A stretch of DNA of 64,000 bases from Cristatella mucedo (Eukaryota > Bryozoa > Phylactolaemata > Cristatellidae). Location of the stretch: assembly GCA_009760855.2 (NCBI GenBank), contig WPIO01000076.1, positions 126,001 through 190,000 of the forward strand. The letters are read 5' to 3'. Shown piece by piece: positions 33,653-46,229 of the stretch. The translations under genes were made by a program, and so were the position numbers. A model generated the notes under the pieces. It was given only the letters and a program-made list of their open reading frames with translations. It was not told the DNA's origin and made no database searches. Each line of letters begins with the position of its first letter. Within the stretch, counting starts at the first letter, position 1.

Positions 33653-34699
33653 TTAAACAATCTTTACCCTTGCGTTCATCGAGTCACTTAATTTTGTTTG
33701 AAAATCATGGGTCTCAGTAAATTCAACTGTCACACAGTACTTGCGTATTGTCGACTATATTTTCCTTGTGTCTTTTACTAGCTAAGTGATTAGGTTACAT
33801 AGTTCATTCTGCCAATCATTTACATTCGGGTGTGTAATGAGATGTTTCAGTTGTAAGCACGCTTTTTACAATAATTAACACAATAATTGTTTTCGTATTA
33901 AGTGCTATAAGAATTTTTTTTCATTATCATTATGCTTTTTTTTTATTGTGCTAACAACAGAATTACCAATCTCTACTTATCTCTTTCATGTCCTAATCTC
34001 ACACGTACCCCCCTTTGATCGTGTCAGAAATGTGCTAATTACAGAGTGTAGTGAGAAACCTTTTTCAAAATAGTGTAATTTTAACTTAAAAAAAACATGT
34101 GAGCAATTCCATCTGACCACTAAAATGGTCCACAAAGCATAAACTGTTGCCAGATTCATCTCATTGGCTGTCACTTGATACAGCCATGACATATTTGATC
34201 TCCAGCTTGATAGCAACTCGTTGTGGTGAAGACTTTATGACGTCTTCCCAGAAATGAGGGGTCAGGTACAATCAAAACTGCTTAGAAGGCATATTTACAA
34301 GCCCCGCCTCTCTCTGATACTGATAGCTTGCCGACATGACTATTCCAGTTACTGTGAAATCATCACAGTGAAAATGACGGAGAAATATAGCCCTATGCAT
34401 AATCTACACTGGAATGAAAACTGCGGCTGAATAGTAATAAAAAAATATTTGAGAGAGTGCTCTCAGATGACTCAATCTCTTTCTGGGCGCTTTACAGTTG
34501 ATGCAAACTAAGCACAACCGAATGGCTAGCGGTAGAATGATCGATAAACAACAAGAACATATTGTTTTGGGAGGACATGAACAGGGTGAGCATGCAAGTG
34601 TAGTTAGTAACAGCATGCACCATTTCTAGCATGTACAAGCAAGAGCACAAGGACAAATCGCAGGGACCTACCGAATAGTGTAATACATCAATGCTTAAA

Positions 34700-34768
<69 letters not shown>
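34700..34768. repeat. (AT)n microsatellite
   Basis: About 35 AT units. F2 has only AATATATAGAG at the homologous position (about 28,740). A minus ORF through it encodes only alternating Y and I. Confidence 0.95.
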
Positions 34769-34771
<3 letters not shown>

Positions 34772-35099
34772 TGCAGAATAAAATTAGTGCTTATAATTGC
34801 TATAAGAATATCCGCTTTTGGAACGTCTTTATGTTGTTGGGAATGAATGCATGCACCCACGAGCAAGTTGGAAACAGTCACTGAGCAGGCCCCGAAGTAT
34901 TATGTTCATGCTAGAAACAGTGGTACTCTCTTAGTTGCAGCAGTACTAAATAATTTAAACTGAACTAATAAAACGTACATTGTATTATAGCAAAACGACT
35001 CAATATTTTCGGCATTCCTACTTCCAGTTCTCATTAAAAACGTCTGCTAAATCGCATTATCAAAAATAGGTTATTTCAGGGGTTTATTTTTAGATGATA

Positions 35100-35765
35100 G
35101 GGATAATAATAATAAAACAAAAATTCAATTGATAAAGCCCCTTCAGAGAAACCAATATCAATTCACATTTCCTGCAAAGGAAACGGAATAGAAGGGTCAG
35201 TGAACTATCTTGCTTGAAGAATAACCTGAATTACATGAATAGGAGTAACACGTACAGTGTCAGCATGCAAGTGTGGTTACTGGCATCATGCAACAGTGTC
35301 AGCACTCATATGCACATAAAAGACGAATCGCAGGGACCCAGTAAATGCTGTCATAAATAGGTGCACTTGTAATTTTTAATGTGGTCAAGTCATTGGATGT
35401 CGAGAGGGTAGTCGGGAGTGAGTTTCAGGCTTTATAGGAATACGAATCGAAGACAGGTCACCAATATTTTGAGATTCGTGCGAGGTATGGGTAAACAGTT
35501 CTTAAAAAGTGAATGGTTCGACGCTTGGCCATGACGGAAAGGAGATCTGATAGGTATGCTGGAGCCAAAGAATGAAGGGAGCTACAAGTGAGCAGCAAAA
35601 CCATTAGGTCGATCCATGTCTTGATTTGTAGGCAGTGCAGGTCGGCGAGAAGTAAGGTGATGTGGCAACTGCGAGGCTCACGAGAGACAAGCCTAGCTGC
35701 AGAGTTATACACCAGATGTAAGTGCCTGATTGCACATACGATAGACCAGCAAGCAGTGATTTACA
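35100..35765 (-). mobile_element. LINE family A copy A6, 5' truncated
   Basis: Minus orientation: the 3' end is at about 35,100 (AATAATAATAATAAAAC, then a terminal stem) and the truncated 5' end near 35,765. The minus ORF 35,712-35,458 contains RLVSREPRSCHITLLLADLH and APAYLSDLLS, matching the RT C-terminal domain. F3 resumes on both sides (35,030-35,095 and 35,790 onward), and F2 lacks it. Confidence 0.8.
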
Positions 35766-36827
35766 TAGTAATAATAAGGCAACTCCAATTATTTGGTTAA
35801 CAAGACTTAGCTGCATTAAGTGAGAGAGTCACACTTCACCAATTAAAAGCCAAAAACAGATGGACATAGTTTAACAGGACACTACTTAAATGTATGCCTC
35901 GTCAGCAGCTCTCTAATTTTCCTTGATAGGCTGAGTTGGCTCGGAGAAACATCTGCCATTGTAAATTTGAAATGATCTACTTATTAATTAGTCACTTCAT
36001 CGTTTGACGAATACATATTTAAGAGCCTGACGGAATTGGTAGGATTTCTGACTGAATTGCCGTTTAGCTTCTAAACGAATATGACATAGCAAATACGTGT
36101 AGTACCTCGGATTTTCTTGAAAAATGAAAATCAAAGAGGATTGGCCTATAATTGTCATCAACGAATCCGTTGAAACCAAAACAGGCCTCCATTGATATTA
36201 TGCATTTATAGAGGATATTCTTTTTCATATCTGCTAGGTTATGCATAAGAATATGCTGCTAACAATTCTAAAGTCATTCACCTGGAACAATCTTCTTTGT
36301 TGGGCACCACTGACACTGTCCTTAAATTGTCTAAATCGAATCACATAGTGATAATATAGAGCGATGACATCGATGAGCAGCTGACGTAAGAATATCCTTT
36401 AAGGTTACGTTGACCACAACGATCTAAAATTGTTTACTCTTCTTCAGCACTTACAATTGTTCAAGCAGTTGTGATCTTCAAGCAAATTATCTTCTTAACT
36501 AATTGCCAAAACCTGAAGTAGCGTGACTATAATTTTACTCATCGTTGATTTTTAACTCAGCAAGCATGATGAAATCATTGGCTGCATTAGCTTTGAGCTC
36601 AGGCATGTGAGTGGCAGTGGTCTGTTGCTATGAATGACTGTAAAAAGCACAGATTACAACTATGTAAATCAGCAGTTAGTCACAAACTTGAAAATAAAAA
36701 ACAGTTAAACGAACCTAGAAATATTAGTTTGCGCTTCTTTAGCCCATCATGCTTTCCATTTCTCATGTAACCCTTCATCATAGGATTACGTATGCTCCAC
36801 GGTCGAGTATTGCTGTCAGCTACAGGT

Positions 36828-37900
36828 AATGTAATGTAATGTATCTCCGTTTGTAACTCCACAAAGTCATAAAGACCATGGGGTTGTTACGAATGAGAGT
36901 TGTGTATAGCTTACTCACAGCCTAAGCGGCTTTCAGTACGCATTTGGTAGCCAACCAACTTCATCTCAAGCCATATAGAGAAACTGGGAAGCATAGCAGA
37001 GTCGGGAGAGCGGTTTAGGTAGTGAGTAGCAAGGAAGTAGCAGCTCTGGACCACTGAAAAGGATGAGCCATAGTCGGCAGTAGGAGACTAGTTGTCGTTG
37101 CATAAGAATTTTGGAAGCAAGTTCCAAAGTCTAGGATCTGCAGAGCTAAAGCTTCGGTCGCCAATGGTCTATAAGCTGAGGAATGGGACAGCTAATTGAT
37201 TGTCCACGAAGGACCTAAGGGTGCGAACTGGCTGAAACTGATGCAGCAGTTCAGCTAGGTATTCAGTTTCTCAGTTTTGGAAGCAGATTCCGACTGATTA
37301 AATGACAAATGCAACTGAGTATCGTCAGCATAAAAGTGATATCCTATTCCATGTGCCTTAATAACTTTTCCCAGAGGTTGTGTAAAAATGTAGAACAGCA
37401 AGGGACCAAGTACGGACCCTCGAGGGACTTCACAGGTGACCCTTCTCGTGTGTGAGACCTGACCTTCACACGACACGGATTGAACACGACCAGACAAGTA
37501 CGATTTAAACCACGCCAGTGCTTTGTCTGCCAGATTGATCGTTGATCTCAATCGTTCAAGCAGAACCTCGTGATCAACTTTGTCGACGGCAGGAGACAGA
37601 TCTAGCAGAGCTAGGGCAGTGACATTTTTGTCGTCGTTGCCATGCAAAATGTTATCGCTAACTCGGAGGCGAGCAGTTTCAGTGGAGCTCTGCCTCTTGA
37701 ACCCCGATTTAAATGTTTCAGACATTCCATTTTTTAATATGTTCAACCAGCTGCTTAGCAACAATTTGCTTAAGAATCTTTTATAAAAAAGAAGACGAGA
37801 AACTGGACATGGCAACTTTCGGCAACCAATACACAGTAGCATAGCGCCCAAGCTAGTAGAGATGTTGGTAGTAGTTGGTAGTAGAGGTGTTGGTGGTATC
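36828..37900 (-). mobile_element. LINE family B copy B2 with internal deletion
   Basis: Minus orientation: the 3' end is at 36,828 (TAATGTAATGTAATG, complement of the family B tail). Going upstream, the C-terminal region (36,900-37,250) is followed at about 37,258 by the RT core (37,255-37,932). The RT frame reads FKSGFKRQSSTETARLRV, LALLDLSPAVDKVDHEVLLE, VPRGSVLGPLLF and FYADDTQLHLSF with an intact YADD. Compared with B1, the segment from KTKLLLIG to LAPSY is absent, so about 450-500 bases are deleted at TEKLNT. F2 lacks the element at about 30,165-30,270. Confidence 0.8.
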
Positions 37901-38229
37901 ATTTTTTGGCTGATCTTTACTCGGCGAATCAAATTCTACCATTTTTACTGAAAAAATAAGATTCTACAGTACAGTGAAATAGTATTCTGGGGCTTTGTTT
38001 TCAAATCCGTAGAGCTACCAGAGAACGTGTTCTCTTTCTAGGCATTTTAAATGTACAGCAAATAAAGTATGACTAACTGGTAATGGTAGCACACAGAGTA
38101 TCAGCAAGCAGAATGTGGTTAGAGGTGATCCGCCCAGGGTGAGGGTGCAAACACAGTGGCAGTGAGCATAGTGTCACTACGCATACACCCTCAAAAACCG
38201 AGGAGCACGGACCACTAAATTATGTGACA

Positions 38230-39650
38230 AATTGGTGCGTTTTAATTAACCCAAAGCAGCCAAGCTGTACTAGCCACTGCATTATGCCTGTTCCTGCAAC
38301 GGAAGCGCCTCCTGCCTGTCGTCAAAGGCAGCCAAAAGGATGAGGCTTCACCAAAATCCAATTGAGATTCGTTGATCGGTTGGTTCTCAATGCGATCGAC
38401 AAACATTTTTTGTAGTATGAGCGTCAGCACATACGTGTGCCCGTGCACGAGCTTGAAAACGCAAGGGCAAGCGAGGCTTAAGTAGAAGTGCTTGCACTTC
38501 ACTGCTGTTCTCACGAGGCTATTCAAAGTGAGGAGAAAAGCACCCTAACTTAAAAAAACTTACTGCTTGTCCATGGACCTCTACAACCCTAACTTGAATT
38601 TTACATGTACCACAAGGTCATAACGGGGCAAAAAGTAAACGTGAATGATGCTAAGCATTCAGCCAGGTTTTGCATAAAATCTACAGTCCAAGAAAATCTA
38701 GCCAGCCGTGGCGTCTACCCTATGAATGCCTAGGTGATCTCTGGCAGTAGTCAAGGGCTCTTGCAACTCGTTTATTGTCTCACCGGTTGCTCAGTTGTGC
38801 CACAAACTATCAAAACAATTTAGAACAAATAAGATTAGCTTAGGCACTACGAGCACAAAATTACCTTGTGAAAACTATAAAGAGTTCCATGTGGTTTATA
38901 AAAATGTCTAAGAAATTCATCAGTTATTCGTGTTGCTACAAAAATCTGTTTTCTTTTCAGTGATTGTGAATGTTAAGATTTGTCTTTGAAGTAATATCCA
39001 ACTTTAATTAGTTACCTCCAGATCACCTTAAGAGAGCTTACAAAGTAATTTTATAATCGATGATTAATCATGTTGGTTTGTTTTATAAACATTCTAGCGC
39101 TACTCTTGCATCGCTGCCTTAAAATTGTTATGTTTACGCAAGCAAAGCGGATCGGAGTCAAAGTAATCTACAAGGGTTTAATAAGCTGAGCAAATTAAGG
39201 CTTTCATTTTGATGCATGATGTAGGTTTCTATCTTTGGAAATAGGTTTTCTATATGGCTGTGTAATGTGCAATTTGATCGATATTGTTAGACTAATTCGT
39301 ATTAATGTTTTTAATGCAGATTTCAAAATCACCATTCGTGTCACCACCAGATAAATCTGACAGTACGCATTATTGCTAGTCTGATCACTGACTCTCTGTA
39401 ATGTCCTTGGTTCTATTAATTAGTACCATAAGCTGCAAGAAAATAACATTATTGCTTAGAATAAGGAGAAAGAGCAAGGTTGTTCGTGAACGCCAAAAAC
39501 ACACTCCACAATTTCGGAAATATAATGACATGTGTCTAAGCGGCTGAGATATAACTGCTAGCGAAGGCTAATAATGACGGATAAAATAAGTGCCAGTATT
39601 TGAAAAACGACTTTGGTAAATTCTTGCTTAGGTTTTTGAGGTCGGATTGC
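38230..39650. other. Unassigned sequence
   Basis: No repeat or gene recognised. A 94-codon minus ORF at 38,242-38,526 has no similarity I can name and ordinary composition. Confidence 0.4.
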
Positions 39651-40600
39651 AAACTTACTAGTTATGGGCAAACCCAGTGTGATTCTGAGATTGAAAAAGC
39701 TGACTCTCAAAATTGGCTCTGATAGCATATCTCCAGTTGAATCAGCTCGAAATCTAGGTGTCATATTCCAAAGCGACCTCTCGTTAGACGAGTATATTAG
39801 CTCCTTAGTCAAATCTGCCAATTTTCAGCTTCAAAACATAGCTAAAATTCAGGCTTGTTTAGATAAGGATACCAAGTCTAAGTCGGTCCATGCATTCGTG
39901 ACATCTCGTCTCGACTTCTGCAATTCACTACTTACTGGCCTACCAGCATGTGCGATCAGGCGATTGCAGCTGGTGCAAAACTCTGCAGCTAGGCTTGTCT
40001 GTCGTGAGCGTCACAGTTGCCACATTACTCCACTTCTCGCCGACCTGCACTGGCTACCAGTCAAGCAACGGATTGACTTCGAGATTTTGTCGCTCACTTT
40101 TAGGTCCCTTCATTCTATGGCTTGAGCCTATCTCTCTGACATACTCCCCCATCAGGCCAAGCATCGTACCACCTGCTTTTCGGAATCCAACAGTCTACAA
40201 ATACCTCGTACAAACCATAAATCCTTTGGAGACCGTGCATCTAGTTCGTATGCTCCCAAAGACTGGAACTCCCTCCCGACCTGCGCCAGAACATCCCCTG
40301 ACCTGACCACATTTAAAAGGAACCTAAAAACACACCTATTTAGAACAGCATTTAGTGGGTCCCTGTGATTCGTCCTTGATGTGCTTATGGGTGCTGACAC
40401 TGTGCATGCTGCCACTAACCACATTTGCTTGCTGACCCTGTGCATGTCACCCCTAATCATGTTATTCATTGTGTTTGTTTTTCAAGCATGATTTTACTTA
40501 CCATTCAATTGCATTTCCCTTTGCTGCAAAGGTAAAGTGCCTAGACAGAAATAAAGATCTCTGAGGGCGCTTTATCAAGTACATTATTATTATAATCAAG
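39651..40600 (+). mobile_element. LINE family A copy A7, 5' truncated
   Basis: Begins at AAACTTACTAGTTATGGG in the distal RT. Frame 39,664-40,125 reads LVMGKPSVI-like through LDFCNSLLTGLPACAIRRLQ and LHWLPVKQRIDFE, then a stop at 40,123-40,125 where A1 has a proline codon. The remainder (to about 40,360) stays close to A1. It ends with the 3' stem (GTGCCTAGACAGAAATAAAG and GGGCGCTTTATC) and ATTATTATAAT. Confidence 0.85.
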
Positions 40601-41050
40601 TACATCAAGTACCTAATATTAATAATGATCAGTTGCTAAAAATCTCTTTGTAAGTAAATAACATTAGGCACGAGTTGGTTTTAGTTAGAGGTTTCTGCAA
40701 TGGCAGCTCTATAATCATGCCAACTAGGTCGGTCATTGGAGCCATTTGCAAGATTTTAAGCTCGGCTACATTAACCTTACAATGTAAAAGTTTATCGTAA
40801 GAGAACTGAAATTTAATATGCCTAGAAAAGATAGCTGCAGGTTACACTAGGCATATTGAACACGTTTTATTGGTAATAACCATGCTTCTACCAGTGTCTA
40901 TGCGAGTTTTTCCATTAGGAGTTGGCAAAATGATACATGCTTCTGTTAAATCTGAGTTTGGTGCTATATTATGGCAGTCTTGAGCACTTATAAAAAATAG
41001 GTCAATAAATTGGTTCTCTTGTTTCAAAGTTGTAGTACTGGCAGCACACT
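40600..41050. other. Unassigned sequence
   Basis: AT-rich, no gene or repeat recognised. Confidence 0.4.
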
Positions 41051-42073
41051 AGCAGGCAACCTAAGTAAACATATGCATCATGGTTAGATGAGTATCTGCG
41101 ATGTTTTACATGCTTGCACCATACAGATAGTTAAACCTTACGAGTTAAATAACGAGCTGTTGGAAATATTTTTTTATTACAATTAAGAAAGCTCTATCAG
41201 AGAGTGTGCATTCGGAGCTCAATGAAGTGTTTGCATTTAAAAGACTAATTGAAACTGCAGCCAGAGATCTGTTAAAGCCACCTACAATCTGAGACCTATG
41301 TGCAATATATTTGTTATTTATTGAGTGTACTCACACTAACCACTCGATTGAACTTCCTTTACAGCAAATTTAAGGTGCCTAAAAAGAGTGTGAGTTCTCT
41401 GAGGGCGCATTACCAGGCACATTATTAATATTGGTAATTGATTATTAACCTGTAATTTTCTTAAGAATACTCCTAATCGAGAGAAGAAGATGCTAGGATT
41501 AAGGCTTGATGTTTAGGATTTGGAGATTAGGGTCCTGATAAGATTGAACCACTATTACTGTTATTACCATTGTATGCCAAGAAACATCCGAATTTTATAT
41601 TACTACGCTGCTATATTAGTATAGACTATGCAACGAATTACTATTCAGTTTGAACAAAGGATCCCAAATTTAAAGAGGAGCTCAAATTAGCTATGCAAAA
41701 CTGGTTTATGGTGGCAGTACAAAAATAAGCACACCCTGATCCGTTCACCGAAAACTGTAAGGCCAGTTACCCCAAGAACCTTGCTGCAGATGCTATTAGC
41801 TGACCTTATCAAAGGGGCTTCGTGATTAGACGCACTTGTCTAAGGAAGGAGTTTTCATATAGTCATTAAACTCTCATAAAAGATGCTCTGATGCTACCAA
41901 ATAACGTATTATTTAACCTTATAATAATATCCTCCTGGAGTTACATCAGCATTGTAACTATTTTGGTAGATTTTGATGATATACTTCAGTGTGTTTGATC
42001 TGCCAAAAAATATATACACATATATTATGCACACATATTAACATATGCATATATATATATATATTTTTTTTTT

Positions 42074-42084
42074 GTGCGTGTGTG

Positions 42085-42148
<64 letters not shown>

Positions 42149-42171
42149 TGTGAGTGTGTGAGAGTGTGCAC

Positions 42172-42267
<96 letters not shown>
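42074..42267. repeat. (TG)n microsatellite
   Basis: Nearly 200 bases of TG with a few interruptions. D2 (49,878-49,970) and D3 (62,566-62,636) have shorter TG tracts in related positions. ORFs through it encode only VC or HT runs. Confidence 0.97.
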
Positions 42268-42269
<2 letters not shown>

Positions 42270-42399
42270 ATATACATTGTCAGGGTGAACTGGTATTTGA
42301 CATGCAATTACAGCTATGAGTGAATCACACTTGGATCAGCCATGGCTAGTAAGTTGGTATCTTCATAAATAAATTTAAGAAATAGGCTGCTATCAATAT

Positions 42400-43060
42400 G
42401 TGGACGTCTTCAGTTCATGCAGCCAGGGAGTTCAGAGAATTCGACGTGCCGGAAGGCTTGGAGAAATCACAGCAAAGATACAACGGAGTGTCATCTGCAA
42501 AGACGTGTAACCCTTCATTGTGCCTGGCAAATTCATCGCCAAGAAGGATGTTAAAACATAATTAAAACAGGACCAACCACAGAGCCCTGACGTACCCCAT
42601 GCTTTAGAGGTTCCTCGGATGATCTTTGTTTATTTACATCAACAGAGTTTCCCACTGATAGAATGTAATTCTAATAACTCGTGTGTATTGCTCCCTAAGA
42701 GCTCAACTCCATGCAGGGTCTTCACATATGCCATGGCGCTCGAACCCAGGACCTCGGTCAAACCTTGATGGGAGTTAGCACATATACCACTAGGTCAAAA
42801 ACAGATATGATTTAGGACCTGCACCTTTGCAAAATAGGGTCGATGATGATCAGGCGAGATGACAGGTGCTTGAATACGACTGGGTGGTCGATATTATCAA
42901 AACCTGACGGACTATCGATAAAAACAGGCAAGGTTCCTCTTTACCTAAGTCAGCATTCGTAAGAAGTTCGAGTTCATCTGGTCTGAAATGACTCGTTAAC
43001 GGTTAGGATTGAGTTTGATAGTCAAGAAAAACTTGTTTCCTGATAGTGCAGAACATCTGT
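42400..43060 (-). mobile_element. LINE family A fragment A8, old, interrupted by a SINE
   Basis: Minus-strand RT region, strongly diverged. The reverse complement matches A1 from FxSGFRAN (about 43,000) to the region just after YADD (about 42,470). No ORF survives. Neither end shows an ATT tail, so it is an internal fragment. The divergence suggests one of the oldest A copies. Confidence 0.65.
42660..42800 (-). mobile_element. tRNA-derived SINE inside LINE A8
   Basis: The reverse complement starts GACCTAGTGGTATATGTGCT (A-box-like, 42,774-42,796) and, about 30 bases on, has GGGTTCGAGCGCC (B-box-like core GGTTCGAGCGC at 42,736-42,746). The spacing suits an RNA polymerase III internal promoter. 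A1 sequence on either side (CCCACTGA and TAGGACCTG) is contiguous without the insert. The region after the B box (about 75 bases) is SINE body with no clear tail. It does not fold as a full tRNA by eye. Confidence 0.55.
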
Positions 43061-44231
43061 AGTAAATTGATTCTTAAAAAGGAAACACTCATAGGTAGCA
43101 ATAATAATTTGCTGGGTTTAAATAAAGTAGGCTTTGTTTAGTAGCCGCTGGACAAGCCATCATAAAAATTATTGTTTTTAGGTAATACCGGAATCTCGGA
43201 ATTAGCTGTGCTCAAATATAACATAATATTTAGGTTGATTGAAGTAGCAGATATATGCATTACTTTGCGATGTTTATGTCTTTGACGTTCGCACTGTTGT
43301 TTGAGGAACACGGCAAAAGATCCACAGTTGGTGTTTTTCAGCTCTTAGTACATTAGTTGCAGTCCCAGTGTTATGCTAAAACGCTTAATGTATTTCGCTC
43401 AAAACAATGAAGTTGAAGTTTACATTCAATAATCGAGTTCCGATTGCTTGGTGAGTGTGGCTCCCTGCATGGGCAGACACAATGGAGGCTTCGTTGCAAG
43501 ATGTCAATGGCTAGATACTACACGAGCCTTAGTAAATAAACCAGACTACTAAGTCTGAGTCAGTCCAAGTGGCATTGTATTCACTCTATCTAATTCAAAA
43601 GAAGCAACTACACGCCAGGCCAAGCCTCTAAGGTGACGGAAGACGGTGTTCCAGCAGCCAAGACAACAGCTAGGCCTGTATCTAGCAATTTTGGGCTCCT
43701 TGATTTATCAGAACCCTCGCAGTGGTCCTCGTTTAAGAGGGAACTAGTTTCCTCGTTATTTAGATTGTGAGCAATTGCAGCAGCATCCGAATGTACCAGG
43801 GTAGGAGAAGGCAGCTATCCTGTCATAAGGCATGCGAGCACAAACATATCGGTGAGCTGCTGCAATATTCAGTAAAAACACTTGACAAATATGCATGACT
43901 TGTCAAATATGCAAAGTAAAGTGCTTAGATTGCTAGATCAGCATACGATTTCTCACACCATTACTGTATAGCTTGAATGTTTGTGTAGGCGTGAATATGG
44001 GTGTATGTGAATGTGCCGGCACAACCAGGCTTATGTCTGAGTGTGTGTGTATGCATGTTTAGCAGGGCACCGGGAGGTTTTCAATGCTTTGATAAACGGT
44101 TAGTTCACATGCATAGCTGAAGGTTATTGCTTGTTAAATAATGTCAAATTAATGAGCATACGTTGTCTACTGGAGAGGGGGATGTATGGTCAAAACTGTT
44201 TAAAGAGGCAAAGCCCCAGTAGCATGCAACA

Positions 44232-46225
44232 TTATTTTATTGAGAATATAGAAACCAAACAAGCACGGGTCGTGTGATGTCCCCCACAGCTGGCTGAGAA
44301 AAGCAATGCAGACCAACAGCTTGGCTGTATGGATCCACAGAGAAATGGCTCCCCACATTGGCACAGCCAAGCACCGTATAGTTTCATCGTTGTTTTCAGA
44401 AGAGACCCTGTTTGCAGCTTAAGTTCAAATGTCTTCATAGCACTGCTCACTAGCTGGGTGCCACGACCCAAGTGCTTTAGAACGAATGGTAGGACAGCTG
44501 CTAATGCAGACCATTGGACCCGAACTCATACCCCAAAGCATGCACACGTCGTGACCTTCAGATGGAAGGCTTTCGTGAAAGCATTTTGTCGTTTCCCAGA
44601 AGATTTCTAAACGTGTTCTGCTGGTCCACGATGGCTGCATACATTGAGTGGCTATCGAGCCGGTTGTAATTGGCAGTGCTGAAGGCGACCTTGACCAAGA
44701 AGGACTGCTCCAGGCAGGTCGTGATTCCCTGCAGAAAGCCCTTTGCTGCACAGACAGCTACCCACCAGCGTACAGGTGTTTGACAAGCTCAGTAGCCAAA
44801 CCTTAAAGTGAGTTTGTAGTGCATCTATCGGAGGTGATAGGCTTGAAGTTTCCAGATCAAGTAGTCTCTGAGCTCACGTAATAAGATGTTCGAGCTAACG
44901 TTTCGAGAGAGAGAGAGAGAGAGGAGAGGTTAGATAGTGCAGACAACCGTTTATGACACTGGCTATCAGGCGGCTGCTTAGGTTGAGCACACGGAGAGGC
45001 TACTGCTACCTACGGCTGGTACTACTACTACTACTGCTGCTAGTGCAGCCAGCTCATAGTCCGAGAACGGTGTCAAGAGTTGGTCACTATTTTGACCGTC
45101 CTCTGGAATAATCACTGTAGCACAACATCAACTCCACCATCAACGACGTTGCGGCCACTCGCCTTACTTGCCCATGGGATACAGTAAGTCTCAAGGCTAC
45201 CGTGGTAGGTTGTCCAGGTTACCCGGTTGCCGGATGTTGCATATGGCTCAGCCAGGTTGGACCGGTGGAGCTTCTGAAACGAGCCATAACCATGTTGGTC
45301 AGGTGGGCTATCTCGCAATGTAACAGCCAGTCTGCAGGGGATCAGATGTTAACGTTTCCGTCCGACGGGAAGCACTAGATGGGGAGCTTGCTTAAGCTCG
45401 GAGATCTATTGCCACGACTTGGTGACACAACCGTGACAGGAATGCCTGGATTAAGTCGGAGTCTGGAGTCGGGATCTGCTTCTGCACCTGGTTGCGATGT
45501 GAGCAGTGGCTGCGACGAAGGAAGCAGAGCCAACGCCCTGCTGCCCTTGCGACCATCTCGTCCGATGTGCCACTTACGACTGACTATGCTGTGGCTGATT
45601 GAAGTGCAGAGAAAATAAACATATGGGCTGGTGCCATCTCTGCCATAGCTGGCATGTTTGGGTTGAAGTATTTATCTAGAAAGAGACGAGTCATCTCCGG
45701 ATAAAACTTAAATCAAGCAGACCATACCAAGCATTCGAAGGTAGCAACGCTGCCGTTCCCAGGGGATCCTTGCTCTGTTAGGTCAGGTTAGGTCACATTA
45801 TGTGGTAGATCAGGGGAACACCACAGATGCCTCACCCACACATCCTGCAGCTCACTAGCCACTTCAAATTTAAGGGTGGCCCGGCCACTCGGGTTAAGGG
45901 CAAAAAGAGGCTTTGTTACTAAAGTGAAGGTCTGGACCATCCAAGTCTGATTGGGATATGGTAGGTCAAGGCCAGAGGACCAGTGTCGATGGAAGGCTAA
46001 GTATCTGAGTGAGCCTGCCTGACCTTGCAGCAAGGGGTTACTCAGGAGGATCCACTGAGCATCAGCAGAACCTGACTGGGAATCGGCGACCACCAGCGAA
46101 CGACCGGGTTGAGCACTGGAGACACTGGGGGTAGTGATGGTGCCCTCACTATCTTTTGACAACCACTTCGGTTTCAGATTTGGGGGGTGTGGCAGATGGT
46201 TCAAGAGACTGATGATACAATACAA
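44232..46225 (-). pseudogene. Repeat D coding remnant (D1), family unrecognised
   Basis: Minus-strand frames conserved with D2. A 145-codon ORF (46,225-45,788) reads LPYPNQTWMVQTFTLVTKPL and LNPSGRATLKFEVASELQDV, ending near LWCSPDLPHNVT. After a stop the frame continues with NGSVATFECLVWSA. Further along (about 44,740-44,640) another frame reads LEQSFLVKVAFSTANYNRL and MYAAIVDQQNTFRNLLG, followed by the 44,471-44,232 ORF (GTQLVSSAMKTFELKLQTGS). D2 has counterparts of each. This implies one protein of several hundred residues carried by D. I could not match it to a transposase, RT or capsid. Confidence 0.45.
44904..44928. repeat. (GA)n microsatellite
   Basis: Short GAGAGA run, absent from the D2 counterpart. 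Confidence 0.85.
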
Positions 46226-46229
46226 AGAA

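Larger units (their letters stand above)
30720..38230 (+). repeat. Repeat family F, copy F3, holding LINEs A5, A6 and B2
   Basis: Starts directly after F2 in the same orientation and follows F2 block by block once three LINE insertions are removed (31,890-33,652; 35,100-35,765; 36,828-37,900). It includes a minus-oriented LINE A-like 3' region (34,430-34,690) at the place where F2 has one, and ends at 38,030-38,230 in a third such region. The purine-rich stretch 31,195-31,320 explains several serine- and leucine-rich shadow ORFs there. Confidence 0.65.

Noticed and set aside
34492-34881. 129-codon minus ORF with alternating Y and I
   Set aside because: Translation of the AT microsatellite joined to a LINE-like 3' untranslated region.
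42038-42319. ORFs of 81 and 89 codons encoding VC or HT runs
   Set aside because: They are translations of the TG microsatellite on each strand and start or end in flanking non-coding DNA.
44955-45119. Plus ORF with an arginine-rich start and eight leucines, resembling a signal peptide
   Set aside because: The leucines come from a short CTA/CTG triplet run, the ORF stops after about 54 codons, and it is antisense to the conserved D coding remnant.
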